Positions 1 to 5,467 of a stretch of 8,635 bases of DNA are shown piece by piece (the first letter of the stretch is position 1; each line of letters opens with the position of its first letter). The DNA is from RUG11198 sp036342255 (GTDB lineage Bacteria; Bacillota_I; Bacilli_A; RF39; UBA660): contig JAZAUS010000028.1 of the NCBI GenBank assembly GCA_036342255.1, forward strand, positions 1 to 8,635, written 5' to 3'. The notes under the pieces are model-generated. The model was not told the origin of the DNA. It worked only from the letters and a program-made list of their open reading frames with translations, and did no database searches. Made by a program: the position numbers and the translations under genes.

Positions 1-1
1 A

Positions 2-214
2 TATGATGGTTTTGATATAGTTACAAATGAACATATTATCCACGAAAATTCTGATTTTTCTTCATTTGCCCGTGAAAATCTAAAAATAGGGGATAAAAAT
101 GAAGTAGAGTATATAAAAGATACTAAAGGTAATATTAATAAGATTACACAGATAACTCTTACAGAAGAAAATGCTGAAAAACTAAATCTTATAACAACTG
201 TTGAATTTGATTAG
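2..214 (+). CDS. 3' end of an unrecognised protein (partial)
   Basis: An open frame runs from the window edge to a TAG at 212-214, giving the last 70 residues of a protein whose start lies upstream. The segment is acidic and soluble. It contains NLKIGDKNEVEYIKDTKGN, a pattern of a basic/hydrophobic strand, a GD turn and a second strand that resembles small beta-barrel (OB-like) ends of nucleic-acid-binding proteins; this is a weak resemblance only. The next gene begins 13 bases after the stop and its ribosome binding site overlaps the stop codon, so the two are probably cotranscribed. No function can be assigned from the piece visible. Confidence 0.7.
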   Translation, partial: YDGFDIVTNEHIIHENSDFSSFARENLKIGDKNEVEYIKDTKGNINKITQITLTEENAEKLNLITTVEFD

Positions 215-227
215 AAAGGGAATATTT

Positions 228-914
228 ATGAGTAACCAACATTTTACAAAAACAGATATAAAAATCCCTAAAACAACAACTAAAAATATAGAAGATATGG
301 TTAATCTATATAAAAATCTTATTATTACAGAATATGGTAAGAAGTTTCAAACTTTATATAATAACAAAATAGGTATTGAAGATTATCTCACTATGTTAAT
401 AACAACCTTTTTTATTATTACATTTGTTTTGATAGTAATACATATTAATATTAAGTTAGTGTTATTACTTTGTGGTATATTTTTACTGAGCATTATTATT
501 ATTGGGTTGATATTTATTAGATTAAGACATAATCTAAATAAACTGGTTAATGAAATAACTACTAAATATCCTTTAGACCACTTCTATAATAAAGAAATCC
601 TATTAAAAAATATCATAATAGATGACAAAAACGATACTCTATATGGTATGTTTTTTGAATATTATAAATTATTAGACCTATTGGAAAATCTTAATGGTAA
701 ATCTAAGTATGATATATCCAGTTCTTCACACGATAAGTTTATATTAACAGAATATGTTTTTGGTAATTATTTTGATGAATATAAGATACCTTGTAATAAT
801 AGAAATGAATTTGAGAGTATATCTCAACACGATTTTACCTATATAGATGAAATATATCATAATTGGGAAATACGAAATATTGTTAATAATATGACAAAAT
901 CAGTAAAATATTAA
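228..914 (+). CDS. Two-helix membrane protein of unknown function
   Basis: The protein has 228 residues. ATG at 228 was chosen over the in-frame TTG at 201 because AGAAAGGGA (213-221) sits 6-7 bases before it and TTG lies inside the preceding gene. Residues 1-50 are polar. Two hydrophobic helices follow at about 53-73 and 75-98, separated by only one or two residues (an HINIK turn), so they form a tight hairpin with both ends on the same side, probably the cytoplasm. A positively charged RLRHNLNKL stretch follows the second helix. Residues 110-228 are a soluble, Asn/Tyr/Asp-rich domain without recognisable motifs. I do not recognise the family. It ends a transcription unit: the next 284 bases hold no gene and include terminator-like hairpins. 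Confidence 0.8.
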   Translation: MSNQHFTKTDIKIPKTTTKNIEDMVNLYKNLIITEYGKKFQTLYNNKIGIEDYLTMLITTFFIITFVLIVIHINIKLVLLLCGIFLLSIIIIGLIFIRLRHNLNKLVNEITTKYPLDHFYNKEILLKNIIIDDKNDTLYGMFFEYYKLLDLLENLNGKSKYDISSSSHDKFILTEYVFGNYFDEYKIPCNNRNEFESISQHDFTYIDEIYHNWEIRNIVNNMTKSVKY

Positions 915-952
915 GTAATTACTGAGAAATTTTATAAAAAATATTGAAATTA

Positions 953-993
953 TATGAGAAAACTTGGAAAATTTTCAACTTTTCTCTTATTTT
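953..993 (+). terminator. Imperfect AT-rich terminator-like hairpin
   Basis: The arms GAGAAAA (956-962) and TTTTCTC (980-986) pair. Inside them TTG pairs with CAA and AAAA with TTTT, with one mismatch and one bulged G. The hairpin is followed by TTATTTTAT. It lies about 40 bases after the stop of the membrane-protein gene, where a terminator is expected. The stem is AT-rich and the inner TTTT/AAAA pairs leave little loop, so it is weaker than the hairpin at 1091-1138. Confidence 0.45.
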
Positions 994-1026
994 ATATGTC
1001 ATATTATAAAATAATACAAAAATCTA

Positions 1027-1055
1027 TTTATTTTATTTAATTTTTATATTATAAT
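1027..1055 (+). promoter_or_regulatory. Candidate promoter for the LRR gene
   Basis: A perfect -10 box TATAAT (1050-1055) is preceded at 17 bases by TTTATT (1027-1032), a poor -35. In such AT-rich DNA a TATAAT can arise by chance. If it is used, the transcript would start near 1062 and carry a leader of about 137 bases that includes the hairpin plus T6 at 1091-1138, so transcription of the LRR gene would have to pass a terminator. Confidence 0.3.
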
Positions 1056-1090
1056 TAAGATGTAAATTAAAGAAACCTATTAACAGACAT

Positions 1091-1138
1091 ATCCTATATT
1101 TGCACTAATATTAATTAGTGGTTCTTATAGGATTTTTT
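1091..1138 (+). terminator. Intrinsic terminator or leader attenuator
   Basis: A two-part stem is visible: ATCCTATA (1091-1098) pairs perfectly with TATAGGAT (1126-1133), and inside it CACTAAT (1103-1109) pairs perfectly with ATTAGTG (1114-1120) around a four-base loop. The two helices are separated by an internal loop of 4 and 5 bases. Six T residues (1133-1138) follow at once. This is a convincing rho-independent terminator shape. Its position, about 175 bases after the upstream gene and 60 before the LRR gene, fits either a second terminator of the upstream unit or an attenuator in the LRR leader. Confidence 0.65.
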
Positions 1139-1154
1139 ATTGAAAGAGAAAGTT

Positions 1155-1196
1155 GATTGCTTTTGAGGAACAGCAATTAAAATATAGCCTCCAAAA
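1155..1196 (+). promoter_or_regulatory. Alternative hairpins just upstream of the LRR start
   Basis: Two mutually exclusive pairings are possible. ATTGCT (1156-1161) pairs with AGCAAT (1172-1177), leaving GAGG (1165-1168) in the loop. Alternatively TTTTG plus AGG (1161-1168) pairs with CCT plus CAAAA (1188-1196, one bulged C), which hides GAGG. The only Shine-Dalgarno-like sequence before the LRR start is this GAGG, and it is about 30 bases from the ATG, too far for normal initiation. Regulation by refolding is an inference from the sequence only. Confidence 0.25.
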
Positions 1197-1198
1197 AA

Positions 1199-1822
1199 AT
1201 GAAAAAGAAAATAACAATACTAATGATGGTACTAATATTTGTTATGAGTACTCCAATTACAACCTTTGCGAAGGGGAAAGAGAAATATCCAGGAAGTACA
1301 ACTTATACAGATAATTCAACTCCTCCAAAGACAAATAAGAAAAAGACTAAAAACGGTCCACAAGGTAATCCACCAACAAAGAAAGGTAAAGCACCTAATA
1401 GTGGAACACCTGAAGTAACCATATATAAGAAGAATAAGAGTGGCGTTACTTATGTTAAAACTACTTCTAAAAAGAAGAAAATCAATATTCCAGATAAGGT
1501 AGCAAAGAACTATAAGGTAACAGTTGTTGGTGACAACGCTCTTAAAAATAATAAAAAGGTTACAGAAGTAACTATAGGTAATAATGTTAAGACTATAGGA
1601 AAAAGTGCCTTTGAAAATGATACTAAACTTAAAAAAGTAACAATTAAATCTACAAAACTTACTAAAGTTAAGGATAAAGCATTTAAGGGAGACAAAAACC
1701 TTAAGAAAGTAACAATTAAGTCAAAGAAAGTTACTTTTGGTAAGAAAGTTTTCAATGGATGCAAAAAGGTAACATTTGTAGCTACTAATAAAGTAAAAAA
1801 ACTAATTAAAAAAGCTAAATAA
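1199..1822 (+). CDS. Secreted, highly basic BspA-type leucine-rich-repeat protein
   Basis: The protein has 207 residues. Residues 1-24 are a typical Sec signal peptide (MKKK, a hydrophobic core, then TTFA followed by KG), with likely cleavage after A24. Residues 26-75 form a Pro/Lys/Thr/Asn-rich linker. From about 83 to 198 there are beta-strand repeats of the BspA-like LRR_5 type, each around 23 residues, with the recurring pattern A(L/F)KxxxxLKKVTI; examples are SAFENDTKLKKVTI (137-149) and KAFKGDKNLKKVTI (160-173). The protein is extremely Lys-rich and has no sortase motif, lipobox or C-terminal helix, so it should be released or held electrostatically at the wall. LRR_5 proteins are common surface and secreted proteins in gut and rumen Clostridia and often bind host or polymer ligands; the ligand here is unknown. 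The ATG lacks a close Shine-Dalgarno site, but the signal peptide fixes the start. A terminator follows directly. Confidence 0.85.
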   Translation: MKKKITILMMVLIFVMSTPITTFAKGKEKYPGSTTYTDNSTPPKTNKKKTKNGPQGNPPTKKGKAPNSGTPEVTIYKKNKSGVTYVKTTSKKKKINIPDKVAKNYKVTVVGDNALKNNKKVTEVTIGNNVKTIGKSAFENDTKLKKVTIKSTKLTKVKDKAFKGDKNLKKVTIKSKKVTFGKKVFNGCKKVTFVATNKVKKLIKKAK

Positions 1823-1849
1823 TGATACCATAATAAAGTGGATTAATTA

Positions 1850-1881
1850 ATGCTCACTTCTTTATGGAGTGGGCATTTTTA
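1850..1881 (+). terminator. Intrinsic terminator of the LRR gene
   Basis: ATGCTCACTTC (1850-1860) pairs with GGAGTGGGCAT (1866-1876) over 11 pairs, two of them G-U, around the loop TTTAT. The right arm runs into TTTTTATTTT. The hairpin begins 28 bases after the LRR stop codon and is the most GC-rich stem in the window. Confidence 0.85.
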
Positions 1882-2054
1882 TTTTGCCTTATATATCTCA
1901 CCATTAAGGATTTCTAAAACTTACAAACCTCTTGCAATTTTACAAGTTTTTATTTATGTAAACCAAATTTTTGTTAATTTTTCACGACAGATGAAAAAAT
2001 ATAATTGGATTGACTATACATTTTGTGGAAAATTAATTTTTTTGGAAAAATCTA
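1882..2054. other. Intergenic stretch without a recognisable gene
   Basis: Together with the flanking terminator and promoter this is a gap of about 316 bases between the LRR gene and the NAD operon. An open frame of 74 codons crosses it from within the terminator, but it has no ribosome binding site and no protein-like composition. A weak AT-only dyad, AAAACTT (1916-1922) with AAGTTTT (1944-1950), followed by TATTTAT could add to termination. I see nothing else here. Confidence 0.5.
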
Positions 2055-2083
2055 TTGCATTTAATAGTAAATAATACTATACT
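2055..2083 (+). promoter_or_regulatory. Promoter of the NAD salvage operon
   Basis: TTGCAT (2055-2060) and TATACT (2078-2083) are separated by exactly 17 bases, each matching the vegetative consensus at four to five of six positions. Transcription would start near 2090, leaving a leader of about 49 bases before the nrtR ATG. Two operator-like dyads overlap the spacer/-10 and the start site. This is the only good promoter seen for the genes from 2139 onward. Confidence 0.7.
2063..2081. promoter_or_regulatory. Operator-like dyad 1 (likely NrtR site)
   Basis: AATAGTA (2063-2069), a five-base spacer and TACTATA (2075-2081) form an inverted repeat with six of seven arm positions paired. It covers the promoter spacer and most of the -10 box, so a protein bound here would block RNA polymerase. 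Its match in sequence and spacing to dyad 2 argues against chance. NrtR is proposed as the binder because its gene is the first downstream and family members usually control their own operon. Confidence 0.6.
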
Positions 2084-2086
2084 ACT

Positions 2087-2105
2087 AATAGTACAAGATA
2101 CTATT
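2087..2105. promoter_or_regulatory. Operator-like dyad 2 (likely NrtR site)
   Basis: AATAGTA (2087-2093), the spacer CAAGA and TACTATT (2099-2105) form a perfect seven-base inverted repeat. It spans the predicted transcription start near 2090. Its centre is 24 bases from that of dyad 1, a little over two helical turns, so two dimers could bind nearly the same face of the DNA. It is the same motif as dyad 1, and I found no third copy upstream of the other genes. Confidence 0.65.
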
Positions 2106-2138
2106 TAATCTAATAAAGAGAAGAAAGGAAGTATAGAT

Positions 2139-2897
2139 ATGAAAACATATCAATATTCGTCAGAGGAAGAAAAGAAGTTTTTAGAGAATTATGACGCTAG
2201 TAAATATGAGCGACCTTCTGTTACGGCTGACATAGTAATTTTTACTATAGATAATACAGATAATCTCAATATTCTATTAATCAAAAGAGGGGATTACCCA
2301 TATAAAGATAGATGGGCTATTCCAGGTGGATTTTTGGAAGTGGGAAAAGAATCTATAGATGAAACAGCTATGAGAGAACTAAAAGAAGAAACCAATATAG
2401 ATAATGTATATCTTAAGCAATTATATACATTTGGTAATCTTGGAAGAGACCCAAGAACAAATGTTATATCTGTAGCATATATGTCATTAGTACCAAAGGA
2501 TAAACTCAATATAATTGCTGGTGACGATGCAAAAGACGCTCGTTTATTTAAGATAAGTTATGATGTAGATGGTATTATTTTCACATCAGATGGAATTACT
2601 ATAACAGAAGATGATTTAGCATTTGACCATTCAGAAATTGTAAGAATGGCAATTACAAGACTTCGTAATCGTATAGATTATGAAGATGATGCTTTTAATC
2701 TTCTTAAAAATAAAAATGAATTTGCTATATCTGAACTTAAAAAGATATATGAAACTATACATAATAAAGAAATCAATTTAGCTAATTTCAGAAAAGCATT
2801 TTTAAGAGATTATGTAAGCACAGGAAAAGTAATTGACCTAAATAAAACAATTATTTCCAGAGGAAAACCTACTAAATTATATGCATATAAAGGATAA
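2139..2897 (+). CDS. nrtR: NrtR-type Nudix / winged-helix regulator of NAD metabolism
   Basis: The protein has 252 residues and starts at an ATG 9 bases after AAAGGA. Residues 27-140 are a Nudix fold with the box at 63-87: GGFLEVGKE, seven residues, then REL.EE (R79, E80, E83, E84). The usual GX5E spacing is one residue longer (K70), and the final Gly is Asn86. Residues FDHSEIV (162-168) and the C-terminal 185-252, including LANFRKAFL and RGKPTKLYAY, match the winged-helix domain of NrtR, which represses NAD biosynthesis and salvage genes and is released by ADP-ribose or related NAD derivatives. Most NrtR proteins have lost Nudix activity; here the metal-binding glutamates remain, so ADP-ribose hydrolysis is possible. 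It is the first gene of the NAD operon, and two dyads in its promoter are its probable operators. A plain ADP-ribose pyrophosphatase is less likely given the C-terminal domain. Confidence 0.88.
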   Translation: MKTYQYSSEEEKKFLENYDASKYERPSVTADIVIFTIDNTDNLNILLIKRGDYPYKDRWAIPGGFLEVGKESIDETAMRELKEETNIDNVYLKQLYTFGNLGRDPRTNVISVAYMSLVPKDKLNIIAGDDAKDARLFKISYDVDGIIFTSDGITITEDDLAFDHSEIVRMAITRLRNRIDYEDDAFNLLKNKNEFAISELKKIYETIHNKEINLANFRKAFLRDYVSTGKVIDLNKTIISRGKPTKLYAYKG

Positions 2898-2902
2898 ATA
2901 AT

Positions 2903-3433
2903 ATGGTATTAAATGAACGAACAGAAATAACAGAAAAAGTCATACATATAATGGTAACTACATTATGTAATAGAAATTGTAAGCATTGTTGTAATAAACA
3001 ATATGACTTAAATGATATTCCACAAGTTACGGATGATGAATTAAAAAAGGCACATACTATATGTATTACTGGTGGTGAACCATTTTTATATACATCACCA
3101 AATAATATAGCAAAATATTATAAAACTCATTATCCAAATATAAAAAATATATATGTTTATACAAATGCTTTAGAATTAGCAGATTATTTAAGTAATCCAC
3201 AAAATACTTTAGATTATATTGATGGGGTTAATGTATCTATAAAAGTACCTTATGATAAGAAGTGTTTTGAGGAAATTATTTATAATAATAAGCAAATAAA
3301 TAAATTAAAAAGCAATTTATTATATGTTTTTGACAATTTAATACCAAATAAAATAGGTAATTTTACATATATTGATAGGGAATGGCAAGAAGAATTTAAT
3401 CCCGCTCCCGATAGTATATTTAGAAGGGCTTAA
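2903..3433 (+). CDS. Short radical SAM protein of unknown substrate
   Basis: The protein has 176 residues. It begins 5 bases after nrtR, with AAAGGAT overlapping the nrtR stop as ribosome binding site. The radical SAM cluster motif CxxxCxxC is present as C22-NRN-C26-KH-C29, with an extra C30, and the SAM-binding GGEP motif is at 57-60. The strand pieces IYVYTNA (83-89) and GVNVSIKV (108-115) fit barrel strands 3 and 4. The protein then ends soon after, so only about half of a TIM barrel is present, close in size to minimal activases and QueE-like enzymes. The sequence is CNxxCxHC-like (MoaA/SPASM style) rather than NrdG-like, and there is no second cluster domain. Its place between nrtR and an adenylyltransferase suggests a role in nicotinamide nucleotide chemistry or repair, but no known salvage step needs a radical enzyme. 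Confidence 0.85.
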   Translation: MVLNERTEITEKVIHIMVTTLCNRNCKHCCNKQYDLNDIPQVTDDELKKAHTICITGGEPFLYTSPNNIAKYYKTHYPNIKNIYVYTNALELADYLSNPQNTLDYIDGVNVSIKVPYDKKCFEEIIYNNKQINKLKSNLLYVFDNLIPNKIGNFTYIDREWQEEFNPAPDSIFRRA

Positions 3434-3435
3434 AT

Positions 3436-3442
3436 AGGTGAT
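3436..3442 (+). promoter_or_regulatory. Ribosome binding site deciding the start at 3447
   Basis: AGGTGAT is a seven-base complement to the 3' end of 16S rRNA and lies four bases before ATG 3447. The longer reading from GTG 3438 would start inside this site. Confidence 0.7.
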
Positions 3443-3446
3443 TAAT

Positions 3447-3929
3447 ATGAAAATAGGGTTTTATGGTGGTAAATTCCTACCAATGCATAAAGGACATTTG
3501 TATTGTATAGATGTAGCCTCTAAAATGTGTGATAAAGTTATTGTCATAATGTTTATAAATGGTGATGATGAATTAAAGGTTATTTCTACTAATAAAGACC
3601 CTTTATTAAAAGTAGAAGCCAGAAAGAAACAATTAAATCGTGTGTGTGCATTATATCCTAATATAGAAATACATATAGTTGATGTGTTAACTGTCAAATT
3701 ACCTAATGGTGAAGAAGATTGGGATGGTGAAACACCACTTGTAAGACAATATGTTCCACATATGGATTATGTATTTTCAAGTGAACCTCAATATGATGAA
3801 TACTTCAAAAGGGCTTATCCAGAAGCAACACATATATTAGTAGATACAGAAAGAAAAACATATCCAATTAGTAGCACAATGATAAGAGCTATGGAATTAT
3901 TAAAGGAGAAAAAAGAATGGATGGTCTAA
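3447..3929 (+). CDS. NadR-like nucleotidyltransferase 1 (probable NMN adenylyltransferase)
   Basis: The protein has 160 residues. ATG 3447 was chosen over GTG 3438 because of AGGTGAT just before it and because the family begins right at the first strand (MKIGFYGGKF). The HxGH motif of the nucleotidyltransferase superfamily is H14-K-G-H17. The second motif is ISSTMIR (141-147), preceded by ERKTYP as in the NMN adenylyltransferase domain of NadR (RxxxPISxTxIR). The size fits a stand-alone domain without the DNA-binding or ribosylnicotinamide kinase parts of full NadR. The expected reaction is NMN + ATP to NAD + PPi; NaMN is also possible. It overlaps the next gene by 13 bases. Leucine codons are almost all TTA, unlike pnuC and pncB. 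A second, divergent homologue lies at 6962-7465. Confidence 0.82.
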   Translation: MKIGFYGGKFLPMHKGHLYCIDVASKMCDKVIVIMFINGDDELKVISTNKDPLLKVEARKKQLNRVCALYPNIEIHIVDVLTVKLPNGEEDWDGETPLVRQYVPHMDYVFSSEPQYDEYFKRAYPEATHILVDTERKTYPISSTMIRAMELLKEKKEWMV

Positions 3930-4177
3930 TTTATAATAATTTCATTGAAATAATGAAAGAAGAATTTGATAAAAGACTAAATGGAATAGAAGATTATAAT
4001 AATGATATAGTTAGATTTTATCTTTCTTATCCTCACGAACAAGAACTCCTTGGACTTAATATATGTTCAATTCCATTTGTATTAACTGAACCTACTAATA
4101 AACCATATACACTAGATGGTTATATAAGAACAGATAAAATAGAATATTTATGTAATGGAAAAATCAAACATAGATAG
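3917..4177 (+). CDS. Small acidic protein of unknown function
   Basis: The protein has 86 residues. The ATG overlaps the end of the adenylyltransferase gene by 13 bases and is preceded at 8 bases by AAAGGAG (3902-3908), so it is very likely translated and coupled to that gene. It has no signal peptide, membrane helix, or Cys/His metal motif. The first half looks helical and charged; the second half (IVRFYLSY to TLDGYIRTD) looks like beta strands. I do not recognise it. Its tight placement between the adenylyltransferase and pnuC makes a role tied to NAD precursor use plausible, but nothing in the sequence shows one. Confidence 0.7.
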   Translation: MDGLIYNNFIEIMKEEFDKRLNGIEDYNNDIVRFYLSYPHEQELLGLNICSIPFVLTEPTNKPYTLDGYIRTDKIEYLCNGKIKHR

Positions 4178-4187
4178 AAAGGAAGGA
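4177..4187 (+). promoter_or_regulatory. Ribosome binding site deciding the pnuC start
   Basis: GAAAGGAAGGA ends six bases before ATG 4194. The upstream in-frame ATG at 4155 lies in the preceding gene and lacks such a site. Confidence 0.7.
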
Positions 4188-4193
4188 AAAATT

Positions 4194-4988
4194 ATGGAAA
4201 ATGTGAAGACAACCACAGTAGCAGAATATAATGAACCAAATTTTATACAGAAGATAGGAAAAGCATTTAAAAGTTTGAAATGGTATGAAATAGTAATGTG
4301 TATAGTAATGTTAGGAATTTCTATTTATTATGCTATACAACCACAAGAAGGAACACCACAATGGTTAGCAATTATAAACTTTATTTCTGGTCTATGTGGA
4401 ATTATATGTGTATTCTTCTGTGCAAAGGCAAATAGAATGAATTTCCCATTTGCTGTAATAAATACTACTGTATTTATGATATATTTAGCATTTTTTGGAA
4501 TATGGGCAACATTTTGGCTTGAAGCAATAGTATATTTCCCTATGAATATCATTTCTTGGATAAATTGGTATAAGCATAAGGACGATGAAGATAAACTTCT
4601 TGCTAAGTCAAAGAAACTTACAATTGCTCAGAACATATTTGTAACAGCAATAATTATAGGTGTAACAGTATTTGTTCACTTTGTACTTCAGTTCCTTGCA
4701 GGAGATACTTGGATGAAGTTTGCAACACAGTTTGGTTGGAATGTAGAAGTTATGAAATGGCTTGATTCGGCTATATTTGCAATCGGTGTAGTAGCAGTAA
4801 TCCTTGAAATGCTTAGATATAAAGAACAATATGTATGGTGGATTATTACAGATGTTATCGCTGTAGCACAATATGTATTAAAGAAAGACCCTGTATATAC
4901 AACAAAAAAGACTATTTATCTTATTGAAGCAATTGTTGGTATTAAGAATTGGAATAAACTTAATAAGAAGAATGAAAATAATGAATAA
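4194..4988 (+). CDS. pnuC: PnuC nicotinamide riboside transporter
   Basis: The protein has 264 residues from ATG 4194, the start with a proper ribosome binding site. It is a polytopic membrane protein with hydrophobic segments at roughly 31-48, 57-77, 84-102, 104-123, 146-168, 189-206 and 213-229, consistent with the seven-helix PnuC fold. Family hallmarks include AKANRMNFPFAVINT (77-91), a YFPMNIISWINWYKH region (114-128) and a final WWIITDVIAVAQYV helix followed by the conserved YLIEAIVGIKNW. PnuC passes nicotinamide riboside across the cytoplasmic membrane by facilitated diffusion, and a cytoplasmic kinase traps it by phosphorylation; a candidate kinase lies at 5468-6019. The gene is 16 bases after the 86-residue orphan. 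By my count leucine codons are mainly CTT (about 12 CTT to 4 TTA), in contrast to the all-TTA radical SAM gene, hinting at a different origin. Confidence 0.93.
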   Translation: MENVKTTTVAEYNEPNFIQKIGKAFKSLKWYEIVMCIVMLGISIYYAIQPQEGTPQWLAIINFISGLCGIICVFFCAKANRMNFPFAVINTTVFMIYLAFFGIWATFWLEAIVYFPMNIISWINWYKHKDDEDKLLAKSKKLTIAQNIFVTAIIIGVTVFVHFVLQFLAGDTWMKFATQFGWNVEVMKWLDSAIFAIGVVAVILEMLRYKEQYVWWIITDVIAVAQYVLKKDPVYTTKKTIYLIEAIVGIKNWNKLNKKNENNE

Positions 4989-5001
4989 AGGAAAGAAAAT
5001 T

Positions 5002-5283
5002 ATGAAAAAAAGAGTACTAATTACAAGTTTACTGATTATAATGATGTTTCTATTATCAAGTTGTAAAACTACTACTACAATATATGAAAATGGAGAATAT
5101 ACAAAATATGACCAATTTGTAGTAATAGAAGAAAAAAATAATTTTGATGAAGGTATTTTATATACTGTATATGATAAAGATACTAAAGTCATGTATTATA
5201 TAATAATTAATAGTTATAGATGTGGAATAACACCAATTTATAATACAGATGGAACAATTAAGGTATATGAAGAAAAGGAGTAA
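5002..5283 (+). CDS. Small lipoprotein with DUF6440-like domain
   Basis: The protein has 93 residues. ATG 5002 was chosen because AAAGGA lies 9 bases upstream and because it places a lipoprotein signal at the N-terminus; the longer frame from 4924 lies inside pnuC. The signal has MKKR, a hydrophobic core and the lipobox LSSC with Cys21 as the lipidation site. The mature part, residues 37-90, resembles the DUF6440 family: a VVIEE strand, YDKDTKVMYYI, and CGITPIYNTDGT. DUF6440 proteins are small, of unknown function, and frequent in Firmicutes and their phages. The gene sits 13 bases after pnuC and 5 before the next orphan. It should be anchored on the outer face of the membrane. A link to precursor uptake is only suggested by position. 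Confidence 0.78.
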   Translation: MKKRVLITSLLIIMMFLLSSCKTTTTIYENGEYTKYDQFVVIEEKNNFDEGILYTVYDKDTKVMYYIIINSYRCGITPIYNTDGTIKVYEEKE

Positions 5284-5288
5284 CTAAT

Positions 5289-5462
5289 ATGACAACAGTA
5301 ATAAAGTTAGATATAGATGATGTAACAAATATACTTGCAGAATATTTTCAAGTTCCTAAAATGGATATACATATTATGAATTGTGGATATGAAGAGGGAG
5401 ATGGACCATATCCTGGTAGAGGAAATTATATAGATATAGAGGTAGAAAAAAATAAGGAGTAG
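5289..5462 (+). CDS. 57-residue orphan protein
   Basis: ATG 5289 follows AAGGAG (5275-5280) by 8 bases, begins 5 bases after the previous stop, and ends at TAG 5460-5462, 5 bases before the kinase start. These signals make it a real gene despite its length. The product is acidic (DIDDVTNILAEYF, then EEGDGPYPGRGNYIDIEVE), with one likely helix and one likely strand pair, a single Cys and no membrane segment. Small proteins of the pattern ILAEYFxVPxxDI occur in phage and plasmid genomes, a loose resemblance only. No function can be given. Confidence 0.72.
   Translation: MTTVIKLDIDDVTNILAEYFQVPKMDIHIMNCGYEEGDGPYPGRGNYIDIEVEKNKE
5454..5459 (+). promoter_or_regulatory. Ribosome binding site deciding the kinase start
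   Basis: AAGGAG lies 8 bases before ATG 5468 but only 2 before the in-frame GTG 5462, so the ATG is the start. The site is inside the last codons of the 57-residue gene, implying coupled translation. Confidence 0.7.
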
Positions 5463-5467
5463 TGCCT

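Noticed and set aside
954..1040. Short frame of 28 codons in the gap after the membrane-protein gene
   Set aside because: It has no ribosome binding site, lies across the terminator-like hairpin and is low-complexity AT-rich sequence.
1510..1764. Minus-strand open frame opposite the LRR repeats
   Set aside because: Its Leu/Thr/Val-rich product is the reverse reading of Lys-rich repeat codons, with no start signals of its own.
1850..2074. Open frame of 74 codons after the LRR gene
   Set aside because: It starts inside the terminator hairpin, lacks a ribosome binding site, has no protein-like pattern, and its end overlaps the promoter of the NAD operon.
4608..5192. Two minus-strand open frames opposite pnuC and the lipoprotein
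   Set aside because: They oppose well-supported genes, have Cys/Tyr-rich or hydrophobic compositions typical of antisense readings, and no ribosome binding sites.
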